Shown: positions 32,504 through 43,319 of the stretch, piece after piece | How positions within the stretch are numbered: position 1 is the stretch's first letter | How the letters are laid out: every line of letters starts with the position of its first letter | Assembly (NCBI GenBank): GCA_963698395.1 | Contig: CAVOQQ010000002.1 | Location: 310,001-374,000 of the forward strand | Length of the DNA: 64,000 bases | Source of the DNA: JBBQUN01 sp963698395 | GTDB lineage: Bacteria > Actinomycetota > Acidimicrobiia > Acidimicrobiales > SZUA-35 | Direction of reading: 5' to 3' | Made by a program: the position numbers and the translations under genes | Notes under the pieces: generated by a model | What the model was told of the DNA's origin: nothing | Seen by the model: the letters and a program-made list of their open reading frames with translations, nothing else | Databases searched by the model: none

Positions 32504-34015
32504 ATGGAATCCATCGACGCCACGGTCCAACGACTCGTCGAAGAGCGTTGGGACCCCGAGGTGCGACTCCAGCGTCTGCTCCCTGGCGCCGTTCCGGGCC
32601 TGGCCGCTCACGCCGATGCGGTCCACCTGATCCGCGAGACGGCGCTCGGCGCGTTGGTCGACCTCGGAGCAGGCAACGGCTCGCGGGCGGTCGCTGCGCT
32701 CGAGTCTGTGCTGGAGCATCAGTATCCCCTCGACGGCAACCCCTGGGATGGCACGTTCAAGGTGGCCCGCGGCGAACGGCCGCCGCCGGCCGACGCCGTC
32801 GAATGGGTGCACTACGACCCCAACTGGCGCCAGTTCCTGGGTGTGATCCTTGCTGTCGCGATCGAGCAGTACGAGCCCCAGCTTCCCGTCGACCTCGCCG
32901 GTCGAATCGTGGACGCCGTGAGCAAGGCGGTCGATGGCGAACCCGCCGACCGGATCCCGCGGTGGTACACCAATCCGAATCTCATGCATGCCTGGCTCCA
33001 GGGCTGGGTGGGGACGCGGACCGGCAGAGCCGCCGTGCTCGAACAGGGTGAGGCACGAGTCGCGGCCATCATGGCTCGGTTCGACACCTACGGCGACGTC
33101 GACGAGTACAACTCGCCCACCTACGACGGCATCGATCTCATGGTCGCCGGGCTCTGGCTCGGGTTTGCCCCGTCTCCGATCTTTCGCGAGTCCGGCAGAC
33201 GGCTGCTCGCCGGGATCGGTGAGCGTGTGTCGCAGCTCTACCACCCCGGACTGGTCGCCATCGCCGGGCCCTACATCAGGAGCTACGGCTTCGGGCTCGA
33301 TCGGCACGTGTCGTTACTCGGCCTGTGGTTCGCCCTGGCCGGTGATCGGCGGGCGCTGCCGGCGGTGCTCACCAGCGAGACCGACCACATCCACGATCTG
33401 CTGCTCTGGCCGCTGTGTTCGATGGTCGCCGGCGTCGTGGTGCCCTCGATCGAGCTGCGGCCGGTGACCTCGATCCGGCGTCATGTGCAGACGTTCCGAA
33501 CGACCACAGCGGTCAGTGTGATTGGCCCCGATCTGATGATCGGTGTCGAGTCCGGACGGCGCTCGACCTTCTCGCGTGACCAGTACGCGCCGCTGGTGGC
33601 GCACTGGCGCACTGGCGACGAGGTTGGGTGGTTCGCGCTCATGCCGGGCGGCCAGACAGACATCGATGTCGAGTTCGGCGACCGACCCGAGGGCCGGGGA
33701 GGCAGCGCTGCCGATGCGCTGCAGCCGGTTGCCGAGCTGTCGATCGGTGGCGGCTCGGCCGGACCGCCACTCGTGCGCGTGATCCGTTCCGATGTCGACC
33801 AATCGGCGATGGCACCCGGCGATCGATCGGTGCGGTGCGGCCGCTTCGAGATCGTGTTCGACCCGGCGCCCGATGTCGTCGAAACACACCCGGGATTCGG
33901 CGGCTCCGAGCACCGGCTTCAGTGGCTCGCGGCACCGCCGCCCGGAGACGTGCCCGGCGTCGTCGGGATCGTGCTCGACCATGGCGAGACACGAAGCCGT
34001 CGACCGGAAGCGTGA
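32504..34015 (+). CDS. Uncharacterised protein with NSPTYDGIDL-type motif
   Basis: A 503-residue soluble protein that I cannot name. The middle part resembles an uncharacterised family present in some actinobacteria and fungi, with RWYTNPNLMHAWLQGW, DEYNSPTYDGIDLMVAGLW and AGPYIRSYGFGLDRHVSLLG; the many helices suggest an alpha/alpha-toroid fold like polysaccharide lyases or glycosidases, but this is inference. The C-terminal third is beta-rich (SIGPDLMIGVES, WFALMPGGQTDIDVEFGD). There is no signal peptide. It starts 3 bp after cinA, so it shares that transcript, and is followed by the convergent cox cluster. Confidence 0.6.
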   Translation: MESIDATVQRLVEERWDPEVRLQRLLPGAVPGLAAHADAVHLIRETALGALVDLGAGNGSRAVAALESVLEHQYPLDGNPWDGTFKVARGERPPPADAVEWVHYDPNWRQFLGVILAVAIEQYEPQLPVDLAGRIVDAVSKAVDGEPADRIPRWYTNPNLMHAWLQGWVGTRTGRAAVLEQGEARVAAIMARFDTYGDVDEYNSPTYDGIDLMVAGLWLGFAPSPIFRESGRRLLAGIGERVSQLYHPGLVAIAGPYIRSYGFGLDRHVSLLGLWFALAGDRRALPAVLTSETDHIHDLLLWPLCSMVAGVVVPSIELRPVTSIRRHVQTFRTTTAVSVIGPDLMIGVESGRRSTFSRDQYAPLVAHWRTGDEVGWFALMPGGQTDIDVEFGDRPEGRGGSAADALQPVAELSIGGGSAGPPLVRVIRSDVDQSAMAPGDRSVRCGRFEIVFDPAPDVVETHPGFGGSEHRLQWLAAPPPGDVPGVVGIVLDHGETRSRRPEA

Positions 34016-34052
34016 GCGCCGATCCAGCCCCAAGTCGCCGATCGCCGCTGGT

Positions 34053-35249
34053 TCACCTCGAAGTCGCGTGGTTGATCGCTTCGACCAACTGGGTGAGTGA
34101 TGCCGGCGAGTGGCCGGACACGAACGCGTCGCAATAGGGGAGTGCGGCGCTCATCGAACCGACGAGGGGTTCGTAGCCCGGCGCGGCCAGTCGAGGATTG
34201 ACCCACACGACCCGGTGCGCAAGGCGGTCGATTCGTGCCATGACACGGTCGAGGTCGGCAGGCGGGTCGGTGTCCCAACCGTCGCTCGCGATCACCACGA
34301 TGGCGCCGCGTACGAAGCCACCCCAGCGAGGATGCCGAATGAGAGTCGAGAGGCTGGTGGCGAGCCTCGTGCCGCTGAAGCGGTCTCCAACGGTTGCCGA
34401 TGCTCGGTCGATCGCCTCGACCGGTGAGCGGTGGCGGAGCGCCGGCGTGATCCTGGTGATGGTGGTGGCGAACGCGAAGACCTCGGCTTGGCCGGCAGTC
34501 ACGAGTGCCCGGGTCAGGTGTAGGTAGGCCTGGGCGAACGACTCCATCGAGCCACTCACGTCGAGAAGCACCACGACGCGTCGCGGGCGCCGCATCGGTG
34601 CGGCATGGTCGAGTCGCAGCGGATCGCCACCGGTGCGTCGCGCCTGGCGCAGCGTGGAACGCAGCTCCGGTCGTCGACCGGTTCGGGCGACTCGATGGCG
34701 ACGGCTTCGGCGAGTCGGCACCGAGAGCATCGTCTCGAGCAGCGTGCCGACTCGGATCAGCTCGGCCTCATCGAGGAGATCGAAGGGACGTTCGGCGTCG
34801 TGGGCCACCGCCGACGGCCGCAGCTCCGGAATGAGCGTTGGCGAGTTGTCGCCGTCGTCGGCGTCATCGACCACGGTCGGTCGAGTCGCCCACGGAAGAC
34901 CGGTGCCGGCGACGGCATCACCCTTCACGTCGACTCGGCGACGGTGCTCCTCGTCACCCGAACTCGTTGCCGCCGTGTCGCCGCGCTTGGTGAGGTTGCG
35001 GATGTCGTTGGTGGTGTCGAAGAGAGCATCGAAGAGGGCGTCGAAGGTCGACAGGTGCTGGTGGTGTGAGACGAAGCTGACCCGCGTGATCCAGTAGAGA
35101 TCGTTGCGAGCGATGGGCCCGGCGACGGCCATGGCCTCGGCGCAGCGGACCGATGAGCTCAGTGGCACCGGGATGCCGACGCGGCGAAGTCGGTCGGCGA
35201 ATGCCGCCACGAACTCGGCTCGGTCGACCCCGGCGAACAGGTCGCTCAC
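34053..35249 (-). CDS. coxE: CoxE-like von Willebrand factor A protein
   Basis: A 398-residue VWA protein of the CoxE type. The C-terminal VWA domain carries the MIDAS motif DVSGSMES (Asp230) with later FSGTRLATSL and IASDGWDTD. The N-terminal part (AAFADRLRRVGIPV) is the CoxE-specific region. CoxE works with the MoxR-type ATPase CoxD to mature or insert the copper/sulfur of the CO dehydrogenase active site. GTG 35249 overlaps the coxD stop (GTGA, 3 bp). A longer open frame upstream would overlap the ATPase gene and is not credible. It is the last gene of the minus-strand cox operon. Confidence 0.86.
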   Translation of the reverse strand: MSDLFAGVDRAEFVAAFADRLRRVGIPVPLSSSVRCAEAMAVAGPIARNDLYWITRVSFVSHHQHLSTFDALFDALFDTTNDIRNLTKRGDTAATSSGDEEHRRRVDVKGDAVAGTGLPWATRPTVVDDADDGDNSPTLIPELRPSAVAHDAERPFDLLDEAELIRVGTLLETMLSVPTRRSRRHRVARTGRRPELRSTLRQARRTGGDPLRLDHAAPMRRPRRVVVLLDVSGSMESFAQAYLHLTRALVTAGQAEVFAFATTITRITPALRHRSPVEAIDRASATVGDRFSGTRLATSLSTLIRHPRWGGFVRGAIVVIASDGWDTDPPADLDRVMARIDRLAHRVVWVNPRLAAPGYEPLVGSMSAALPYCDAFVSGHSPASLTQLVEAINHATSR

Positions 35250-36139
35250 GACGATGGTGGCGAGCCCGCCTCGACGTGTGCTCGGATCAGTGCGACATCG
35301 TCCGGCGTCTTCGCGAGTGAGCCCAGGGTGGTGATGGTCGTGGGGCGATCGAGCTCGCTCACGCCGAGGAGCTTCAGCGCAGAGACCCAATCGATGGCCT
35401 CGGCCAGGCCAGGGGCCTTGTCGAGCTCGAGTGCTCGCACTTCGTCGACGAATGCGGTTGCCGCCCGCACGAGCGACTCGCTGCTGCCGGCCACGCGGCG
35501 TCGCACGATGTTTGCTGCCGCTGCGGTGTCGGGGTAGTCGATCCAGTGGTAAAAGCAGCGACGCTTGAGCGCATCGTGGAGTTCGCGACTGCGATTCGAC
35601 GTGAGGATCACGATCGGTGGTTGTTTCGCCCGCACCGTTCCGAGCTCGGGAATGGTGACGGTCTGCTCGCCGAGGAACTCGAAGAGGAGCGCCTCGAACT
35701 CGTCGTCGGCCCGGTCGATCTCGTCGATCAGCAACACCGGTGGCCGTGGCCCATCGTGGCGGAGCGCTTGCAGCAACGGGCGGTCGAGCAGAAACGACTC
35801 GTCGAACAGGTCGGCCTCGGCGACCGCGTCGCCGGTCGCCTCCGCCAGGCGAATCGACAGCAGTTGGCGCGGGTAGTTCCATTCGTAGAGCGCCTCGGAG
35901 CTGCTGATGCCCTCGTAGCACTGGAGCCGGATGAAGGCAGTGTCGAGCGCGACCGCGAGCGCCTTTGCCGCCGCCGTCTTGCCGACCCCTGGCTCACCCT
36001 CGAGCAAGACCGGTTGTCCCAATGACATGCCGAGGAACAGCGCCATGGCCAGACCATCGTCGACCAGGTAGTCGACGGCATCGAGGCACTGGCGAAGCTC
36101 GCCGAGCGAGGGCAGCGAGTTGGCTTCAGCGGAGGTCAT
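35246..36139 (-). CDS. coxD: CoxD-like MoxR-type AAA+ ATPase
   Basis: A 297-residue AAA+ ATPase of the MoxR/CoxD group. Walker A is EGEPGVGKT (residues 48-55), Walker B is VLLIDEIDRADDEFEALL, sensor 1 is VILTSNRSRELHDALKRRC and the typical FIRLQCYEGISSSEALYEWNY precedes Walker B. In Oligotropha carboxidovorans CoxD is an AAA+ chaperone needed to build the [CuSMoO2] centre of CO dehydrogenase. Here it overlaps coxE by 4 bp and follows coxF by 36 bp, so cotranscription is very likely. Confidence 0.9.
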   Translation of the reverse strand: MTSAEANSLPSLGELRQCLDAVDYLVDDGLAMALFLGMSLGQPVLLEGEPGVGKTAAAKALAVALDTAFIRLQCYEGISSSEALYEWNYPRQLLSIRLAEATGDAVAEADLFDESFLLDRPLLQALRHDGPRPPVLLIDEIDRADDEFEALLFEFLGEQTVTIPELGTVRAKQPPIVILTSNRSRELHDALKRRCFYHWIDYPDTAAAANIVRRRVAGSSESLVRAATAFVDEVRALELDKAPGLAEAIDWVSALKLLGVSELDRPTTITTLGSLAKTPDDVALIRAHVEAGSPPSS

Positions 36140-36175
36140 GGTGGGTGGCGGACCCCGGGGTCGTGCAGCCGGGGC

Positions 36176-37081
36176 TCATGTGGCGGCCGCGAGTTCCTCG
36201 GCGTGACGAGTGCGGCAGCCAGGGTTGCAGTACCAGAAGTCGTCGCCCTCGTGCCGGAGGTGAGGTGTGGTGTCGATCACCGTGACGGTCATGCCGCACA
36301 TCGGATCGATGGCCGAGATCGGACGCTCGACCGTCTCGGACTTGGCCGGCTCGAGTCCATCGAGTCGGATGGCACGGATGACGTCGGCGAGAATCGAGAT
36401 GGCGATCTCCTCGGCGGTGCGAGCGCCGATGTGGATGCCGACCGGGGAGTGGACGACCGAACGTTCCGCCACCGACAGCTCGAGTTCGTCGAGGACCGCG
36501 GCTCCCCGTACTCCGCTCGCAACCAGACCGACGAAGCCGACACCCTCGTCGAGTGCCGCGCGAATCGTCTCGTGTTCGAAGCGGCCATGGCTGGCGATGA
36601 TGACGGCCGATGCGCCGGTGGGATCGCCAGGACTGTTCCCGCTCGACACGATGTCGAAGCCCAACTGCGGCCCGAGCACGGCAAGTGCCTCGGCGATCGG
36701 GGTGGCGCCGACGAGACACAGACGCGGTGAGGGGAGCTTCGGTTCGAGGTAGATCTCGATGGCCCCACCGGAAAGGCAGGGGTTGATGACGGTCTGGGCC
36801 CCGGGACTCTCGGGGAACTGGATGCCATCGTCAGGGAGGATCCGGAGGAGGACCGGTTCGCCCGTGGCCAGCACGTCGAGGGCGGTCGTACGCACGGACT
36901 CCTCGGCGCACTGGCCACCGATGAACCCCTCGATGGTGCCGTCGGCGGCGACGACGGCTGCATCGCCAGGACGGGCAGAGGTGGGGCACTGGGCGCGAAC
37001 GACGGTCGCCTGCACGAACGGCCGCCGCTGAGCGATCAGCTCGGCGACTCGTTCGGCAACCTTTCGTGACGCGGTGGTCAT
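36176..37081 (-). CDS. coxF: XdhC/CoxF-family protein with C-terminal YHS-like domain
   Basis: A 301-residue XdhC/CoxI/CoxF-family accessory protein, which binds and matures the molybdenum cofactor for xanthine/CO dehydrogenases. The XdhC_CoxI domain (QATVVRAQCPTSARPGDAAV) is followed by a Rossmann-like domain (VGATPIAEALAVLGP, SVVHSPVGIHIGARTAEEIA). The last ~45 residues form an extra domain, IDPMCGMTVTVIDTTPHLR then FWYCNPGCRTRHAEEL, which matches the YHS heavy-metal-binding motif. A YHS domain fused to XdhC could connect copper handling to Mo-Cu centre assembly; this is inference. It lies between coxL and coxD. Confidence 0.85.
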   Translation of the reverse strand: MTTASRKVAERVAELIAQRRPFVQATVVRAQCPTSARPGDAAVVAADGTIEGFIGGQCAEESVRTTALDVLATGEPVLLRILPDDGIQFPESPGAQTVINPCLSGGAIEIYLEPKLPSPRLCLVGATPIAEALAVLGPQLGFDIVSSGNSPGDPTGASAVIIASHGRFEHETIRAALDEGVGFVGLVASGVRGAAVLDELELSVAERSVVHSPVGIHIGARTAEEIAISILADVIRAIRLDGLEPAKSETVERPISAIDPMCGMTVTVIDTTPHLRHEGDDFWYCNPGCRTRHAEELAAAT

Positions 37082-37132
37082 CGGACAATCCTCTCAGATC
37101 GGATGGGTACTCGGGCGTCGGTGCCGCCGAGC

Positions 37133-39555
<2,423 letters not shown>

Positions 39556-39559
<4 letters not shown>

Positions 39560-40041
39560 GCGCTGGCTCCGATGGTGACGCTGGATTCCTTGGCTGCAGC
39601 CCACTGGATGGACCGCACGATGGTCGAGTAGCCGGTACAACGGCAGATCTGGCCGCTGATCGCTTCTCGAATGACGTCCTCGGACGGATTCGGATGATCG
39701 TCGAGCAGCGCCCGGGCGGTCATCAGCATTCCCGGGGTGCAGAAGCCGCACTGGAGGCCGTGGCACTGCATGAAGCCTTCCTGCAGCGGGTCGAGCACAC
39801 CGTCGACCTCGAGCCCCTCGACGGTTCGCACTCGGTGTCCTCCTGCCATCGCGGCGAGTGTGGTGCAGCTCTTGACCGGTTCGTCGTCGATGAGAACGAC
39901 ACACGTGCCGCAGTTGGAGGTGTCGCAGCCCCAGTGGGTGCCGGTGAGGCCGAGATGATCCCGGATGAAGTGCACCAGGAGGGTGCGAGCTTCGACGTCT
40001 CGAGTGACGTCTTCGCCGTTGACGTTCATCGTCACGTTCAT
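39556..40041 (-). CDS. coxS: Carbon monoxide dehydrogenase small subunit (2x[2Fe-2S])
   Basis: A 161-residue iron-sulfur subunit that passes electrons from the Mo-Cu centre to FAD. The plant-ferredoxin-like cluster is bound by C39, C44, C47 and C59 (GCDTSNCGTC) and the second cluster by C98, C101, C133 and C135 (QCGFCTPG, ICRCTGY). All eight cysteines are present. It overlaps coxM by one base at its start (TGATG) and coxL by 4 bp at its end, i.e. tight translational coupling of the three subunits. Confidence 0.95.
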
Positions 40042-40916
40042 CAAATGTCTCCGTTCGCTCGTGCGACCGCTTTGCGCAGCGATCGGATGGTGAGTTCCTT
40101 TGCGAGGTGGGTCTTGTAGGCCGCCGTGCCCCGGGTGTCGGTGCTGGGTGAGGCGTTGTCGGCGGCGATCTGTCCGACTCGGGCGTAGAGCTCCTCCGAC
40201 GGGGCCTGGCCGCGGAGGGCATCGGTGATCGGTCCGACGTTGGTGAGGTTGGGACCGACCGCACAGAGTCCGACTCGGCCGCCGGTGATGATCCCGCCCT
40301 CGAGGGTCACCGACGCCCCGGCAGAGGCCACCGCCCAATCGCCGGCTCGCCGCTCCACCTTGTGGTAGGCGCTCGACGAGTTCGCGACGATCGGGAAGCG
40401 GACCTCGGTCAGCATCTCGCCGTCGCCCACCGCCGTCTCGTAGGGGCCCTGATGGAAGTCGTGCATCGAGACGACCCGCTCACCGGCGCTGCTGCGGATC
40501 ACACAGCTGGCGTCGAGGGTGTCGCACACCGCCGAGAGGTCTTCGGCCGGATCGGCCTGGCAGAGCGAGCCGCCGAGCGTGCCGCGGTTGCGAACCACCG
40601 GATCGGCGATCACCTTCTCGGCGTCTCGGAAGATCGGGAACACCGCGGCGAGCTGGTCGCTCTCGAGCAACTCGCGATGCCGGGTGAGCGCACCGATGCG
40701 GACCTCGGTGTCGGTGAATCGGATGAACGAGAGTTCGTCGGTCAGGTCGTTGATGTCGATGATGTACTCCGGCGCCGCCATGCGCAGCTTCATCATCGGC
40801 AGCAGGCTGTGCCCACCGGCCACCACCCGTGCCTCGTCGCCCAATCGCTCCATCAAGGAGATGGCGTGGTCGACGCTCGTCGCTCGTTCGTACTCGAACG
40901 GTGCAGGTACCTGCAT
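40041..40916 (-). CDS. coxM: Carbon monoxide dehydrogenase medium subunit (FAD)
   Basis: A 291-residue FAD-binding subunit of CO dehydrogenase. The flavin motifs are VVAGGHSLLPMMKLR and RNRGTLGGSLCQADPA, both standard for the vanillyl-alcohol-oxidase/CODH-M family; the CO-dehydrogenase flavoprotein C-terminal domain follows (YHKVERRAGDWAVAS). First gene of the operon; order M-S-L is that of form I clusters. The promoter must lie in 40917-41066, shared with the divergent LysR gene and containing the palindrome TTCGCCAGTGTGGCGAA. Confidence 0.94.
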   Translation of the reverse strand: MQVPAPFEYERATSVDHAISLMERLGDEARVVAGGHSLLPMMKLRMAAPEYIIDINDLTDELSFIRFTDTEVRIGALTRHRELLESDQLAAVFPIFRDAEKVIADPVVRNRGTLGGSLCQADPAEDLSAVCDTLDASCVIRSSAGERVVSMHDFHQGPYETAVGDGEMLTEVRFPIVANSSSAYHKVERRAGDWAVASAGASVTLEGGIITGGRVGLCAVGPNLTNVGPITDALRGQAPSEELYARVGQIAADNASPSTDTRGTAAYKTHLAKELTIRSLRKAVARANGDI

Positions 40917-40939
40917 GAGTCCCCCAATTGCCCTTGGCC

Positions 40940-40956
40940 TTCGCCAGTGTGGCGAA
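40940..40956. promoter_or_regulatory. LysR-type operator palindrome in the cox promoter region
   Basis: TTCGCCA-GTG-TGGCGAA is a perfect 7+7 palindrome and meets the T-N11-A rule of LysR-type regulators. It lies 24 bp upstream of the coxM start and 111 bp upstream of the divergent lysR start, where an activator site for coxM would be expected. Confidence 0.65.
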
Positions 40957-41053
40957 CGTCACTTCTCACGCAGCATCACGCCTCGACGGTCGATCCGTCA
41001 ACGCCGACTACAGCGATTGCTGAAGTGACCTGCTTTTGCGGCGAGACGTCTTC

Positions 41054-41059
41054 TACGTT
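41054..41059 (+). promoter_or_regulatory. -10 box of the cox-linked lysR gene
   Basis: TACGTT ends 7 bp before GTG 41067, the leaderless geometry seen elsewhere, and supports that start. Confidence 0.45.
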
Positions 41060-41066
41060 GTCGTGT

Positions 41067-42026
41067 GTGACCCCGACACAACTGCGCACCTACGCTGCCA
41101 TCGTGCGCCACGGCTCGTCGAAGGAGGCCGCCGTCGAACTCGAAGTTTCCGAAGCGGCGGTCTCGAATCACGTGGCGTCCCTGCGCAAGGAACTCGACGA
41201 CGAGTTGTTCCACCGGTCCGGGTCGGGACTCACCTTCACCCCCGGTGGGCTCCGGCTGGCCACTCGCGCCGTCGAGCTGCTCGGCCTCCAAGACCAGACC
41301 CGGATGGAGGTGAAGGCGGCAGCGAGTGGACGCCGGATCCTCCGGCTCGCCGTGTCTTCACTCTTCGGCGAACTCTGCGCCCCCGGTCTCATCGAGCTGT
41401 TCTCGACTCGGGCAAAGGACCTCGACGTCGAGATGGCGGTCCACCTGTCGTCGGACTTTCCCGGACTCCTCGCCTCGCGAGCCGCCGACCTCGCCATCGG
41501 CCCGAGTCTGCGTGGCATCGAAGGCCAGCTCGTCGCCACCGAGTTCCTCCGCTACACCCTGGTGGTCGTGGCCGCGCCGGGTCATCGATTCGGCGCCCGA
41601 CGGGTGGCGCCGAGCGACTTGGCTACCGCCACGTGGTACCTCGGGCCATCGGCCATCGAGGAGGGCGGCATTGCGCACGCCATGTTGAGCGGTCTCGGCA
41701 TCCCTGAAACCAAGCAGCGCATCTTCCAGAGCCACGCAGCGGCGCTCGACCAGACCCGAGGTGGTCGGGGGCTGTCGATCATGCCGGAGCATCGCGTGGC
41801 CAAGGACCTGGCGGCGGGGAACCTCGTGCGGATCGATGGACCCGGCACCCAAGCCACGGGAACCTGGTCGGTACTCACGCTGCCCCGCGACCGGGGTGTC
41901 AGCCCAGCGGCGGCCGAACTCGCCCGTTTCGTCGCAACGCCACGCGCCATCCAGTCCATGCTCTCCGGCTCCGGCGCCAACATCGCCCACTTCCGACCCA
42001 GCGTGCACGTCACTCTCTGGAGCTGA
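41067..42026 (+). CDS. LysR family regulator, divergent from the cox operon
   Basis: A 319-residue LysR-type regulator. The HTH is at residues ~1-60 (LRTYAAIVRHGSSKEAAVEL, then SEAAVSNHVASLRKELDDELF with FHRSGSGLTFTPGG). The effector domain spans the rest, with LAIGPSLRGIEGQLV and GGRGLSIMPEHRV. Divergence from coxM and the palindrome in between indicate control of the CO dehydrogenase operon; LysR genes occupy this position in many actinobacterial form I clusters. The start GTG 41067 follows the -10 box by 7 bp. The gene ends 2 bp before a set of imperfect repeats. Confidence 0.9.
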   Translation: MTPTQLRTYAAIVRHGSSKEAAVELEVSEAAVSNHVASLRKELDDELFHRSGSGLTFTPGGLRLATRAVELLGLQDQTRMEVKAAASGRRILRLAVSSLFGELCAPGLIELFSTRAKDLDVEMAVHLSSDFPGLLASRAADLAIGPSLRGIEGQLVATEFLRYTLVVVAAPGHRFGARRVAPSDLATATWYLGPSAIEEGGIAHAMLSGLGIPETKQRIFQSHAAALDQTRGGRGLSIMPEHRVAKDLAAGNLVRIDGPGTQATGTWSVLTLPRDRGVSPAAAELARFVATPRAIQSMLSGSGANIAHFRPSVHVTLWS

Positions 42027-42028
42027 GG

Positions 42029-42231
42029 CTCTGTTGCTGTGGATTGCTTCGCAATCCGGGCTTCGCCCATCCGAGTCACGTCTTCGGGGCTGCTTCGTTC
42101 TCTGTTGCTGTGGTTGCTTCGCAATCCGGGTTCGCCCATCCGCAGTCCGGGGCTGCTCGTCTCTGTTGCTGTGGATTGCTTCGCAATCCGGGCTTCGCCC
42201 ATCCGAGTCACGTCTTCGGGGCTGCTTCGTC
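42029..42231 (+). repeat. Three imperfect direct repeats of about 71 bp
   Basis: Copies at 42029-42099 (71 bp), 42100-42160 (61 bp, shortened) and 42161-42231 (71 bp) begin with CTCTGTTGCTGTGGATTGC. Copies 1 and 3 are almost identical. Each contains the small hairpin ATTGC-TTC-GCAAT and a G+C-rich 3' half. They fill the gap between lysR and the asparaginase gene; no protein-coding potential is convincing. The contiguous arrangement excludes CRISPR. Confidence 0.85.
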
Positions 42232-42262
42232 CCTTCGCAGCGTTGCCACGCGCACCGGGCTC

Positions 42263-42268
42263 TACGAT
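42263..42268 (+). promoter_or_regulatory. -10 box of the asparaginase gene
   Basis: TACGAT ends 7 bp before GTG 42276, which is directly followed by an in-frame ATG at 42279. Confidence 0.45.
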
Positions 42269-42275
42269 CCTCGGG

Positions 42276-43280
42276 GTGATGGTCGAAACGAATCCCGTGG
42301 TCATTCGCATGTGGCGGGGCGACGCAGTGGAGTCCATCCATCGCGGCGCCTGGGTCGCCACCGACGTGAACGGTTCGGTCCTGGCATCGCTCGGTGATCC
42401 GCACCAGCCGATCTATCCCCGTAGCGCCACCAAGGCCTTCCAGGCTCTGCCCCTGCTGCTCTCGGGCGCAGCCGACGCCTTCGGCTTCGACGATGGTGAC
42501 CTCGCGCTCGCCATGGCGTCGCACAGCGGCGAGTCCATGCACGTCGAGCGCGTTCTGGCGACGCTCGAGCGCCTCGACCTGAAAGAAGACGCGCTCCGCT
42601 GCGGACCACAGAAGCCGATCGCCGACTGGTCGACCGAGGCGACGCGGCGGGCATCGATGAACTGCTCGGGGAAACACGTCGGCTTTCTCGCCGTCGCCCG
42701 ACAGCTCGACGTCGACCCCGCCACCTATCTCGACCCCGATGGGTCGGTGCAGCGAGCGGTCTACGACGCGACCAAGCGCATCACCGGTGCCGAAGACCAC
42801 GAGCTGTCACTCGCCACCGACGGCTGCAGCGCTCCCACCTTCCGGATGCCGCTCGCTCGCCTCGCCCAAGGCATCGCACGAGTGGCGAACCCCGCCGTAC
42901 TCGACGACGACGTGGCACTGGCGTGTCGTCGCATGATCGACGCCGCAACGAAGCACCCGGAGCTGATCGGCGGATCCAAACACCGCAGTGACACCGACCT
43001 CATGCGGGTCACCAACGGGCGCCTCTTCGCCAAGGTCGGGGCCGAGGCGGTGCTCGTCGTCGGCGACGTCGGCGGCAACGCCGCCTTCGCCATGAAGATC
43101 GACGACGGCGGCGATCGTGGCATCGCTCCGTTCATGCTCGACGTCTTGGTGGCCGCCGGTCGTCTGTCGGATGAGGAGCGACGCTCGCTCGCCGAATGGA
43201 ACGATCGTGACGTGAAGAATCACGACGGCCTCGTCGTCGGTCGGCTCGACGTCGTGGAGTCGGCCCTATCGGGCGCCTAG
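42276..43280 (+). CDS. L-asparaginase (type II family of the Rhizobium etli kind)
   Basis: A 334-residue protein of the asparaginase II family (PF06089-type, related to Rhizobium etli thermolabile asparaginase), structurally unrelated to E. coli AnsA/AnsB. The diagnostic motifs are PRSATKAFQALPLL (active-site Ser-Lys region), MASHSGESMHVERV, RCGPQKP, then ASMNCSGKHVGFLA and LATDGCSAPTFRMPL. It should hydrolyse asparagine to aspartate and ammonia. A GTG at 42276 and ATG at 42279 are both possible starts; the -10 box distance favours GTG. No signal peptide is seen, so it is cytoplasmic. Confidence 0.87.
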   Translation: MMVETNPVVIRMWRGDAVESIHRGAWVATDVNGSVLASLGDPHQPIYPRSATKAFQALPLLLSGAADAFGFDDGDLALAMASHSGESMHVERVLATLERLDLKEDALRCGPQKPIADWSTEATRRASMNCSGKHVGFLAVARQLDVDPATYLDPDGSVQRAVYDATKRITGAEDHELSLATDGCSAPTFRMPLARLAQGIARVANPAVLDDDVALACRRMIDAATKHPELIGGSKHRSDTDLMRVTNGRLFAKVGAEAVLVVGDVGGNAAFAMKIDDGGDRGIAPFMLDVLVAAGRLSDEERRSLAEWNDRDVKNHDGLVVGRLDVVESALSGA

Positions 43281-43306
43281 GACTCGTCCCCCCGGGCATC
43301 GACCGC

Positions 43307-43312
43307 TAGCGT
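43307..43312 (+). promoter_or_regulatory. -10 box of the MFS gene
   Basis: TAGCGT ends 7 bp before GTG 43320, in line with the leaderless promoters in this window. Confidence 0.45.
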
Positions 43313-43319
43313 GCGCTCG

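Noticed and set aside
42039..42275. N-terminal extension of the asparaginase through the repeats
   Set aside because: The frame is open through the 71-bp repeats, but the repeated peptide is not part of the asparaginase family and a -10 box sits directly before GTG 42276.
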